Source of the DNA: Thermoplasmata archaeon
GTDB taxonomy: Archaea > Thermoplasmatota > Thermoplasmata > Lutacidiplasmatales > UBA184
Direction of reading: 5' to 3'
Assembly: GCA_027314165.1 (NCBI GenBank)
Contig: DAHVCH010000015.1
Span: 1-58,123 of the forward strand
Length of the DNA: 58,123 nt
A program made the translations under genes and the position numbers. The first letter of the stretch is position 1. Every line of letters starts with the position of its first letter. Shown piece after piece: positions 25,544 to 33,005 of the stretch. Under the pieces are notes generated by a model that was not told the DNA's origin, did not search any database, and worked only from the letters and a program-made list of their open reading frames with translations.

Positions 25544-25807
25544 ATGGTGCCAAGTGGAAGACACGCCATCGAGGCACGGCTCGCGCGGATCGAGGGGCAC
25601 CTGCACGCGGTGCACACCATGACCCACGAGGGGCGCAGCTACCCCGACATCGTGCACCAGATCTCGGCCGTCCGCTCCTCGCTCGACGCCGCCCTCCAAG
25701 CCATCGTGGACGAGCTGGTCGCGGAGTGCCTGCGCACCGTCCCCGAAAGGAGCTCGACCGGACAGGCGGTCGAAGAGCTGCGGGAGGTCGTGGCCAGCGC
25801 GCTCTGA
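25544..25807 (+). CDS. CsoR/RcnR/FrmR-family metal-responsive repressor
   Basis: An 87-residue all-helical DUF156 repressor. RLARIEGHLHAVHTM (residues 12-26) and the DIVHQISAVRSSLDAAL helix match the family. The ligand pattern is not standard: the Cys normally before xDVLxQ is Tyr33, and the His four residues before the second Cys is Leu58, while Cys62 remains and several His (19, 21, 24, 28) are added. It may sense a different metal or use other ligands. Two C/G-tract palindromes flank its TATA box and a metal transporter follows 4 bases later. Confidence 0.88.
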   Translation: MVPSGRHAIEARLARIEGHLHAVHTMTHEGRSYPDIVHQISAVRSSLDAALQAIVDELVAECLRTVPERSSTGQAVEELREVVASAL

Positions 25808-25811
25808 CCTC

Positions 25812-26807
25812 ATGGGCATGTCCGTCCCGACGGCGACCTCCGCCACCGCGCGTCCTTCTGGCCAGGCGCAGCCCCACGGGGAAGGCGAGGCCGAGGCTTC
25901 GGTCCTTCGTGGTCTGAAGATCTCGCTCCTCTTCGCCCTCATCATCCTCGTGGTGGAGGCCCTGGGGGCCTGGTTCAGCCGAAGCCTCTCGCTCACCGCG
26001 GACGCCGTCCACGACATCCCGGACCTGATCGCCTTCGCGGTCTCCTTCGAGGCCTTGTCCTTGGCCGGCAAGGGCGCGACGAGCGAGCACACTTTCGGCC
26101 TCCACCGCGCCGAGGTCTTCGCCGCCCTCGTGAACGCCTGCCTCATCCTTTCGACCGGCCTGGGCTTCGCCTACGCCTCGATCTCGGCCCTGGAGGCCGG
26201 ACGTCCTCCGCTCGGGAACGTGGACCCGCTCTGGCTCATGGCCGCGGCCGTGCCGACGATCGTGTTCCGCTCCGCTTCGGCGATCCTCGTCGGCCGCACG
26301 CCTGGGCGAGCGCGCGACCTCAACCTCCGCAGCGTCTTCCTCCACCTGCTGAGCGACGTGCTGATCACCCTCGCGCTCCTGTCGGTCGGCGCAATCCTCC
26401 TCCTGCGGCCCACCCTCACCTGGGTGGACCCCGCCGCCGCCTTGTTCGTGGCGGCGATCCTCGTCTGGGAGTCCATCCCCCTGTTCCGGGAGTCCTGGGC
26501 CACGCTGTCGGAGAAGGTCCCGAAGGACCTCTCGGTGGAGGCGATCGTCCGCACGGCGAGGTCCGTTCCGAACGTCGAGGGCCTGCACGACGTCCACGTC
26601 TGGTCGGTCTGCTCCTCCCTCGTCTGCATGACGGCCCACGTCCGGACGGCGGACATCTCGGTCCGGGACAGCATGCGGGTGATCGCGCAGCTGAGAGAGC
26701 GGCTGGCGGACGACTTCGGGATCGTCCACGCGGTCTTCGAGGTCGAGGCGCACGACCCCTCGCGGAGCCACCCCTCCGACGAGACCTGCTGCACGTCCAC
26801 CGGGTGA
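25812..26807 (+). CDS. Cation diffusion facilitator (CzcD/ZnT-like metal efflux)
   Basis: A 331-residue CDF transporter that exports divalent metal, probably zinc, in exchange for protons. A 30-residue polar N-terminus precedes six membrane helices (about residues 37-225). The metal site shows two HxxxD pairs, HDIPD in helix 2 and HLLSD in helix 5, as in zinc-selective members. The C-terminal cytoplasmic domain (about 235-320) has the dimer fold with GLHDVHVWSV and a His/Cys-rich end (ETCCTSTG). It lies 4 bases after the repressor gene and should be induced with it. Confidence 0.93.
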   Translation: MGMSVPTATSATARPSGQAQPHGEGEAEASVLRGLKISLLFALIILVVEALGAWFSRSLSLTADAVHDIPDLIAFAVSFEALSLAGKGATSEHTFGLHRAEVFAALVNACLILSTGLGFAYASISALEAGRPPLGNVDPLWLMAAAVPTIVFRSASAILVGRTPGRARDLNLRSVFLHLLSDVLITLALLSVGAILLLRPTLTWVDPAAALFVAAILVWESIPLFRESWATLSEKVPKDLSVEAIVRTARSVPNVEGLHDVHVWSVCSSLVCMTAHVRTADISVRDSMRVIAQLRERLADDFGIVHAVFEVEAHDPSRSHPSDETCCTSTG

Positions 26808-26908
26808 GGCGGCCACCGGCTTGGAGCGAGGAGAGGGTTGACCCCCGGTCCGTCGGAGCGCTGGGAGCCTTCAAAGCTCGGCCGCGTTCCGCGGGACAGG
26901 AGCCCTCG

Positions 26909-27916
26909 ATGCCCCACCGGGTCGCCCGTCCGAGCACGTTCTCGATCGTGGCGGCCGACCTCGATCGGCGAGAGTGGGGTGTGGCCGTCCAGTCCAGGTT
27001 CATCTCCGTGGGGTCCGTCGTCCCCTGGGTCGAGGCTGAGGCCGGCGCGATCGCGACGCAGGCGCTCGCCAACATGAGCTACGGGCCGGAGGGGCTCGCG
27101 CTCTTGCGGAAGGGGCTCCCGGCCGCCGAGGTCGTCGAACGCCTCGCCCGGGCCGACCCCGAGCGGGATCACCGGCAGCTGGGGATCGTCGACGGGAAGG
27201 GCGGCGCCGCCTCGTACACCGGACCCAAGTGCATGGAGTGGGCCGGGCACGTCGTGGGAGAAGGGTTCGCCTGCCAGGGGAACATCCTGCTCTCCAAGGA
27301 CGTCGTCGAGGCGATGGCGAGGGCCATGGAGACGACCCCGGGCGACCTCGCGGACCGCTTGCTGGCCGCGCTCACCGCCGGGCAGAAGATGGGCGGGGAC
27401 CGGAGGGGACAGCAGTCCGCGGCCCTCTACGTCGCGAAGCCTCGGGGAAGCTACGGGAAGGTCCTCGACCGGTACATCGACCTGCGCGTGGACGACCACC
27501 CTGCTCCGATCGAGGAGCTCAAGCGGATCTTCCGGCTCTACGACATGACGATGCTCGAGCGCGAGGACCCGGGGACGCTCGTCCCTCTCCGCCCGGAGGT
27601 GGTCATGGAGCTCCAGAAGGACCTGCGGGCCCTGGGCTACTACTTCGGTCCCCTGGATGGGAAGTGGGTGGGCCCCGCCGAGCAGGCGTTCTCGAAGTAC
27701 CTCGGGGTCGAGAACTTCGAGAACAAGGAACGGAAGGACCGGAAGGTCTGGCCGAGCGTGCTCGGGCACCTGCACCGGCAGGCGCAGAGGGCCCTGACGG
27801 AGCAGGGCCAGGCCCAGGCCCCGGTCTTCGGCGCCCTCTCGGCCGGTCCTGGGAAGAAGTCCCCGAACGCGACGGCCGCCCCCGCCGGCGCGCAACGGGA
27901 GAAGAAGCGTCGATGA
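26909..27916 (+). CDS. DUF1028 Ntn-hydrolase-like protein with C-terminal peptidoglycan-binding-like domain
   Basis: A 335-residue protein. Residues 1-215 are the DUF1028 fold, beginning RPSTFSIVAADL with VAVQSRFISVGSVVPW and GNILLSKDVVEAM. Residues 225-290 match the putative peptidoglycan-binding-2 helix bundle often fused to it (LQKDLRALGYYFGPLDGKW). Function is unknown, and archaea lack murein, so the second domain likely binds something else. No signal peptide is seen. ATG 26909 starts exactly at the conserved domain. The stop overlaps the next ATG. Confidence 0.85.
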   Translation: MPHRVARPSTFSIVAADLDRREWGVAVQSRFISVGSVVPWVEAEAGAIATQALANMSYGPEGLALLRKGLPAAEVVERLARADPERDHRQLGIVDGKGGAASYTGPKCMEWAGHVVGEGFACQGNILLSKDVVEAMARAMETTPGDLADRLLAALTAGQKMGGDRRGQQSAALYVAKPRGSYGKVLDRYIDLRVDDHPAPIEELKRIFRLYDMTMLEREDPGTLVPLRPEVVMELQKDLRALGYYFGPLDGKWVGPAEQAFSKYLGVENFENKERKDRKVWPSVLGHLHRQAQRALTEQGQAQAPVFGALSAGPGKKSPNATAAPAGAQREKKRR

Positions 27917-28233
27917 CGGTGCCCACGTCGGTTGGAGCCACCGCCACCGTGCGGCGCACCTGCTCCTCCCGGGAGGAGGCGGAGACGCTCCTGAAGGCGC
28001 TCGCCCCCGACAACTCGACGTTCGTCCTCGGACGCACCGAGGGAGCGGAGCTGGTGCTCGAGGCCGCCGCCGCGAGCGTCGGGGAGCTCCAGCGGACCCT
28101 CGACGACGCTCTCGCATGCCTCACGGCGGCCGAGCGGACCTGGTCGAGCGGAGGGATCGCCGCTCCATCGCAGGGCCGCAACCTCCCGGAGCGTCCGGAG
28201 GGGAACGGCGTCGAAGGAGAGGGGGAGGAGTAG
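27913..28233 (+). CDS. pcc1: KEOPS complex subunit Pcc1
   Basis: A 106-residue protein. The core (residues 5-75) has the Pcc1 pattern: ATVRRTCSSREEAETLLKAL, PDNSTFVLGRTEGAELVLEA, and ELQRTLDDALACLTAAE. Pcc1 is the dimerisation subunit of the complex that adds threonylcarbamoyl (t6A) to tRNA position 37. The last 30 residues are a Pro/Gly/Glu tail. It starts with ATGA over the DUF1028 stop, so the two are co-translated, which is not an obvious functional link. Confidence 0.8.
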   Translation: MTVPTSVGATATVRRTCSSREEAETLLKALAPDNSTFVLGRTEGAELVLEAAAASVGELQRTLDDALACLTAAERTWSSGGIAAPSQGRNLPERPEGNGVEGEGEE

Positions 28234-28309
28234 CCCTCCGGGCTCTCCCTGCGTGTCACTAGCACGCAATCCACGCTCTGGAACGCCACTAATCGTCAGC
28301 CTTCAAGTA

Positions 28310-28774
28310 GTGCGAACCGGCTCGATCGCGTCCGTGCAGACCTCGACGCCGAACCGCGATGAACCCCAGCCCCGAAGGGCACTCCTCTCCTTCCTTCGCT
28401 TCAACGGGCTCCAGGCCCAAGCTCCCACGCCCTCCAACTCCGTGTCGGGAGCCTACGCTCCCCCGCCGGGAAAGAGGCTCTCCGCCGCGCCGGCACTTGA
28501 CCCCTCTACGCGGGCCCCGCTCCGCGCGGGCGTCGGCCTGGCGAGGACCCCCGTGCCGACGGTGGCCCACGCCCCGGGAACCGTCCCCTACTTTCCCCCC
28601 AAGAGGCCCGAGCCCAAGGTCCAGGTGACCGAAGAGGTCTACCGGCCCTGGTCCTTCGCGGTGAGCGACTATGGGATCCACGGCAAGGAGGTCCCCCGGA
28701 GACGGAAGACCGGCGGGACGCAGACTCCCGACGGCGCCTCCCCGGCCGCCTCGGGCCCCGCCGAGCCCCAGTAG
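28310..28774 (+). CDS. Hypothetical Pro/Ala-rich protein
   Basis: About 154 residues, not recognised. Most of it is low-complexity (Ala, Pro, Ser, Arg). The C-terminal 50 residues look more constrained, with PEPKVQVTEEVYRPWSFAVSDYG followed by a basic stretch. No membrane helix. The start is uncertain: GTG at 28253, 28310 or 28334 are all in frame. It stands between pcc1 and the ChrB-like gene on the same strand. It could be a disordered nucleic-acid-associated protein, but this is a guess. Confidence 0.45.
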   Translation: MRTGSIASVQTSTPNRDEPQPRRALLSFLRFNGLQAQAPTPSNSVSGAYAPPPGKRLSAAPALDPSTRAPLRAGVGLARTPVPTVAHAPGTVPYFPPKRPEPKVQVTEEVYRPWSFAVSDYGIHGKEVPRRRKTGGTQTPDGASPAASGPAEPQ

Positions 28775-28859
28775 TTCGCCCTGGGCCGCCCCTGAAAGGG
28801 GTTCGGCCGGAATACTGAGGGTTCATGCCTTCTGCCGTTTCGACGGCGCAAGGTGGACC

Positions 28860-29327
28860 ATGAAGTTCGTGACCCGAGAGAAGGCGAAGGTCGACCGCAT
28901 CGCGTGCCCCTGGGTGATCAAGCGATTCGTGGACAAGGAGGCCGAGTTCCTCTTCGTGCCCAAGGAGAAGGTCCTGGAGGTCGCGAAGAAGGACGGGGCC
29001 ATCCCCTTCGACACGCCCGGCGCGGAGATCTTCCACTACGAGGAGAAGGGGGAGGAGCGGGTGAGCTTCGACGCGGTCATCCGCAAGTACAAGCTGACCG
29101 ACCCCGCGCTTCTCGACCTCGCCGAGATCGTCCGCGGCGCGGACGCGAACCTCGCCCACCCTCGGGCGGAGTCCGCGGGGCTGGAGGCGCTCGCGATGGG
29201 CTTCCGGGCCGTCGCGAAGGATGACCACGAGAACATGCGGCTGCAGTTCCCCGCGTACGACGCGCTGTACAGCTACTGTCAGCAGCGCCTGAAGGACCGG
29301 ACGGTCCTGACCCACACGCGTGCCTGA
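28860..29327 (+). CDS. ChrB C-terminal-domain protein (chromate resistance family)
   Basis: A 155-residue protein made only of the ChrB C-terminal domain: MKFVTREKAKVDRIACPWVI, KEAEFLFVP, GAEIFHYEEKGEERVSFDAVI and LAEIVRGADAN. In bacteria ChrB senses chromate and regulates the ChrA exporter, but stand-alone C-terminal domains are common and their role is unsettled. Conserved Cys17 and His59 could bind metal. No chrA gene is near. ATG 28860 opens at the conserved N-terminus. Confidence 0.88.
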   Translation: MKFVTREKAKVDRIACPWVIKRFVDKEAEFLFVPKEKVLEVAKKDGAIPFDTPGAEIFHYEEKGEERVSFDAVIRKYKLTDPALLDLAEIVRGADANLAHPRAESAGLEALAMGFRAVAKDDHENMRLQFPAYDALYSYCQQRLKDRTVLTHTRA

Positions 29328-29460
29328 AGGGGCCACGCCGCCCGACCCCACGCGACGACGTTCCCCCTGGTGTGGAGGCTATCTGGGGCTCGCGGGGGGA
29401 CCCCAGGGGGTCCCGCAGCCCTCCCCGGTTGGACCCGCCGCCCGCGCGTGAAGGCTCATC

Positions 29461-30948
29461 ATGGCGGGAGCGTGGTCGGACGGGAACGTGGTCGCCCCGC
29501 TCGCTACCGTGCAGGCTCACTCGCCATCCCCGACGCCGCTGCACGTTCCGGATCTCTGGCGCTACGTCCTGGCCATCGTCATCCTGATGGCCGGCATCTA
29601 CGTCCAGTACCTGCCGTTCTACCCTCACATCCAGGGGCTTTGGCAGGGGGAGCTCTTCGGAGCCTCGACCACCTACCTTCCCGGGCTCGTGGCGTTCTTC
29701 GCCCTCTTGGGCCCCCAGACGCTGCGGAACTTCGTCCACCGGACGCAGCGCGGTACCGTGGAGGGTCTTCGCTGGTTCGGCGTCTTCGGGGTGCTCACCA
29801 TCCTCCTTGTGATCCTTCTCGCAGCGGTCTATCTCGCGATCGACGCGCACCATTACATCCACTACCTGGACCGCTACACCCAGCTCGAGCAGACGGCCGC
29901 CAGCGCCCCGCTCTTCTTCATCGCCATCTCCTTCCCCGTGGGGGTCATCGAGGAGACGCTCTTCCGGGGGTTCGTCCTCGGCGGGGCCCTGCTGCTCTTC
30001 GGCACCCGCCGCTGGAAGGTGCACGCGGTCTGGACGAGCCTGCTCTTCACCGCGGCGCACGCCTACTACGCCCAGACCTATCAGGAGGTCTCGCTGGTCT
30101 TCTACCTCCCGATCTTCCTGCTGGGGCTCACTTTCGCCTACACCTACGTCCGGAGCAGCGGGAACCTGCTCGTGGTGAGCCTCCTCCACGGCGGGTATGA
30201 CGCGACCTCGTTCTCTCAGTTCCTTCCCTCCGTGGGCCAGAACGGAGGGCTGGCCCTCCACTACGGGTTCCTCGCGTTGTGCGCGGTGGTCGCCCTCATC
30301 GTCATCCTCCGCGAGCGCTCGACCGAAGGTCGGGAGCTCCCCGGGCCCCGCGAGCTGACCCCGTCGGGTCGGGAGGGGCCATGGCCCTCGTGGACGGCCC
30401 ACGATCCTCCGCCGGCTACGTTCGCGACCCGCGAGAGCGCCGCCGCCGCTCCGGGCCTTGTATGGGGTGCGCCGGGGGCGACGGCCCCTCCCGGTTCCCC
30501 GGGCACCCTGACCGGACCACCGCCGCTCCCGGCGGGGCTCAGCCCGGTGAGCACGCCCCCCGTACCGCCCTCGCCTCAGCTGACAGCGTCGGTCGGAGGT
30601 CGCGCAGCCTTCGTCCCCCCGCTCTGCCGCAGATGCGGGGCGATCGTCGTCGGTGACATCCAGGGGTTCCCGATGCGGTGTCCCCGATGCGGCGAGCCGC
30701 TTCCAGTAGCGGGAGAGGCCCCGAGCCTCGCCATCTCCCGGGTGTTCCCCGAAGGCCGGGCGACGCCTGGGCCGCACCCTTCCGTCGCCCCGGTCTCTTG
30801 GCCTCCCCCCTCGGTCCCCTCCGTGCGCTCCGGGGTGGGCCACCCCGAGGAGTTCGAGGACCTTCCCGAGGGAGCGTGGCCCCCGTTGCCCGCGAGCGGT
30901 CGGGGACTGTCCCACACAATCCTCTTGGCTTCCGGTCCCGGTCCCTGA
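29461..30948 (+). CDS. CPBP-family intramembrane metalloprotease fused to a zinc ribbon
   Basis: A 495-residue protein. Residues 30-285 hold about eight membrane helices with the CPBP/Abi motifs: IEETLFRGF (EExxxR), FTAAHAYY, and SLLHGGYDA, the Glu and His residues of the type II CAAX protease site. A Pro/Ala/Gly linker of about 90 residues follows. A zinc ribbon, CRRCGAIVVGDIQGFPMRCPRCG in shortened form CxxCG...CxxCG, is at about 388-412, and a Pro-rich tail of about 75 residues ends the protein. The cytoplasmic ribbon could recruit a substrate or partner. GAAX-type prenyl processing itself is not implied. Confidence 0.88.
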   Translation: MAGAWSDGNVVAPLATVQAHSPSPTPLHVPDLWRYVLAIVILMAGIYVQYLPFYPHIQGLWQGELFGASTTYLPGLVAFFALLGPQTLRNFVHRTQRGTVEGLRWFGVFGVLTILLVILLAAVYLAIDAHHYIHYLDRYTQLEQTAASAPLFFIAISFPVGVIEETLFRGFVLGGALLLFGTRRWKVHAVWTSLLFTAAHAYYAQTYQEVSLVFYLPIFLLGLTFAYTYVRSSGNLLVVSLLHGGYDATSFSQFLPSVGQNGGLALHYGFLALCAVVALIVILRERSTEGRELPGPRELTPSGREGPWPSWTAHDPPPATFATRESAAAAPGLVWGAPGATAPPGSPGTLTGPPPLPAGLSPVSTPPVPPSPQLTASVGGRAAFVPPLCRRCGAIVVGDIQGFPMRCPRCGEPLPVAGEAPSLAISRVFPEGRATPGPHPSVAPVSWPPPSVPSVRSGVGHPEEFEDLPEGAWPPLPASGRGLSHTILLASGPGP

Positions 30949-30961
30949 GCGAGTGAGAACC

Positions 30962-31378
30962 ATGGACGACGGGAGGATGCGGGAGCTGCTTCGGAGCGCG
31001 AAGACCATCGCGGTCGTCGGGATGAGCGACAAACCGGACCGCGACTCGAACGAGGTCGGACGGTTCCTGATGACCAAGGGGTACCGGGTGGTCCCGGTGA
31101 ACCCCGCCGTGAAAGAGGTCCTCGGACAGAAGGCCTACGCGTCGCTCAAGGACCTCCCGAGCGACCTTCACGTGGACATCGTGGACGTCTTCCGAAAGAG
31201 CGAGGCCGTCCCGGGGGTCGTCGAGGAGGCTCTGACGCTCTCGCCTCCCCCTCGTGCGGTCTGGCTCCAGTTGGGCGTTCGCGACGATGCGTCGGGCGAG
31301 AAGGTCCGCCAGAAGGGGATCGAGTTCTACCAGGACCTCTGCATCATGGTCCAGCACCGACGTCTCTTCCGGCCTTGA
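30962..31378 (+). CDS. CoA-binding domain protein (YccU-like)
   Basis: A 138-residue Rossmann-fold protein of the CoA-binding/YccU family: AKTIAVVGMSDKPDRDSNEVGRFL, GYRVVPVNPAVKEVLGQKAY, VDIVDVFRKSEAVP and a closing MVQHRRLF. These short proteins bind CoA or nucleotides and their physiological role is not established. ATG 30962 is preferred to GTG 30953. The stop overlaps the next gene's TTG start. Confidence 0.93.
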   Translation: MDDGRMRELLRSAKTIAVVGMSDKPDRDSNEVGRFLMTKGYRVVPVNPAVKEVLGQKAYASLKDLPSDLHVDIVDVFRKSEAVPGVVEEALTLSPPPRAVWLQLGVRDDASGEKVRQKGIEFYQDLCIMVQHRRLFRP

Positions 31379-32271
31379 CGGGTAGGTCGGGGCGGGGCGC
31401 GCGCGGGGTCCACCGCGTCGCGGACCAGGGATTCTCGCGGGCGGCCGGGGCGTACGAGCGCGGCCGACCGGACTATCCGGCCTCGGCGGCGCGCTTCGTC
31501 GCCCGCGCCTTCCTCATCGGTCCGGGGTCCACGGTGGTCGACCTCGCCGCGGGCACGGGAAAGTGGACCCGGGGGCTCCGGGGCACGGGAGCCCGCATCC
31601 TCGCCGTGGAACCCCTGCCGGCGATGCGACGGGAGTTCCGGCGCGCGGTCCCCGGGGTCCGCGTCGTGGCCGGGACCGCCGAACGCACCGGGCTGCCGGA
31701 CGGCTGCGCGGACCTGGTCACCGTCGCCCAGGCCTTCCACTGGTTCGATCACGAGCGCGCCCTGATCGAGATCCGCCGCATCCTCCGTCCCGGCGGTGGG
31801 CTCGCCATTGTCTGGAATGTGCGCGAGAAGCGGAAAGGGTGGCGACGTGAGCTCCTGAAGGTCTCTCAGAGCTACGAGAACCGCTCGGTGCCGCGCCGAG
31901 GGTGGGAGAAGTGGAGGCGGGTGTTCGGACCCGGGTCAGGGTTCACCCCGCTCCGCCTCCGCACCTTCCACCACGAACAGTGGCTGACCCGTCGGCTCCT
32001 CGAGGACCGCTTCCTCAGCGTGAGCTACATCGCCGCGCTTCCGGACGAAAGGAAGGCCGAGTTCCTCGACCGTTTCCGTCAGGTCCTGGACACCCACCCC
32101 GGCGCGCGAGGGCGACGGAAGTTCAAGATCCCCTACACCACGGAGGTCTACTACGCCCTGCGTCAGGAGCCACAGGAGCCACGCGACGGCAAGGCGGGGG
32201 CACGCGGGCGTTCGCGCAGACCTCCATCCCCCCGCACGGGCCCCCGGCGGGGGCTCGCCCTCGAGGTCTAA
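31375..32271 (+). CDS. SAM-dependent methyltransferase, class I
   Basis: A 298-residue protein with the type 11 methyltransferase fold: FSRAAGAYERGRPDYP, motif I VVDLAAGTGKWT (about residue 57), AVEPLPAMRREF, AGTAERTGLPDGCADLVTVAQAFHWF and RILRPGGGLAIVW. It resembles yeast Crg1-type small-molecule methyltransferases. The last 30 residues are basic and low-complexity. The only sensible start is TTG 31375, which overlaps the previous stop (TTGA). Substrate unknown. Confidence 0.88.
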   Translation: MTGRSGRGARGVHRVADQGFSRAAGAYERGRPDYPASAARFVARAFLIGPGSTVVDLAAGTGKWTRGLRGTGARILAVEPLPAMRREFRRAVPGVRVVAGTAERTGLPDGCADLVTVAQAFHWFDHERALIEIRRILRPGGGLAIVWNVREKRKGWRRELLKVSQSYENRSVPRRGWEKWRRVFGPGSGFTPLRLRTFHHEQWLTRRLLEDRFLSVSYIAALPDERKAEFLDRFRQVLDTHPGARGRRKFKIPYTTEVYYALRQEPQEPRDGKAGARGRSRRPPSPRTGPRRGLALEV

Positions 32272-32397
32272 GCCACCAGGAAGGACCGCGAAGCTGGAGG
32301 GCGGGCTCTCTCCTTCTCGGCCGCTCCCCCTCGCCTCCGGTAAGGACCGGACAGGAGGGCGGTCATCCTCAAAGCGGCGGCCCGTTCCACATCGGCC

Positions 32398-32913
32398 ATG
32401 ACGGGAGGGGCCGCGACGGGACCCTATCCGCTCATGCTCCGCACGGCCCGGGTCGCCGCGCTGGCCTCCTTCCTTCTCGCGCTCGTGGCCGCGGTCCTGG
32501 CGCTGGGAGTGACCGCCGCCGGAGGGTTCGACTGCCGCGCGTATCCCGGCTGCCTTCTGCAGCCGCCGGGATGGGAGACCCAGGCCCACGTGACCGCCGG
32601 CGCCCTCCTCGGGGTCGCGATACTCGTGCTCTTCGCGCTCGGGCTCCTCCTTCGCCACGACCGTCCCCGCGCCTTGCCCTACTCCGCCGCGTCGCTGCTC
32701 CTGGTCATCCTGATGGGCGGGATCGGCGCCGGCCTGTCGACCGGAGCGCTCCCGGACGCCTTCCTCGTGGTCCAGTCCGTGCTCGTCCTTGTCTTGCTCG
32801 TCCTCCTCTATCGCACCTACCGTGCGCTGGACCCCCGCCGTAGCCCGATCGCCCCGCGGGAAGGGGCGGCGGGGGACCCCGTAGCGGACGGGAACTCCCA
32901 CGCTCCCGGTTGA
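32398..32913 (+). CDS. Four-helix membrane protein, possibly a half-size CtaA/COX15-like protein
   Basis: A 171-residue protein with four helices (about 17-40, 62-86, 95-117, 120-142). Between helices 1 and 2 it has two Cys spaced eight apart (DCRAYPGC), then ETQAHVTAG. This resembles the Cys pair and heme His of heme A synthase, and some archaeal CtaA proteins are half-size four-helix forms. The second expected His, in the last helix pair, is Gln here (VVQSVL), and no oxidase genes adjoin. I keep it as a membrane protein of uncertain function. Confidence 0.6.
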   Translation: MTGGAATGPYPLMLRTARVAALASFLLALVAAVLALGVTAAGGFDCRAYPGCLLQPPGWETQAHVTAGALLGVAILVLFALGLLLRHDRPRALPYSAASLLLVILMGGIGAGLSTGALPDAFLVVQSVLVLVLLVLLYRTYRALDPRRSPIAPREGAAGDPVADGNSHAPG

Positions 32914-33005
32914 CCCGGCGCCGGGTCGCGCGTCCTGCCCCCCTGCCCTCTGCTCCGCGCCGGAGCCTCGAGGTCGAGGAGAAAGGGAGAAGAAGGGTGG
33001 GCCAG

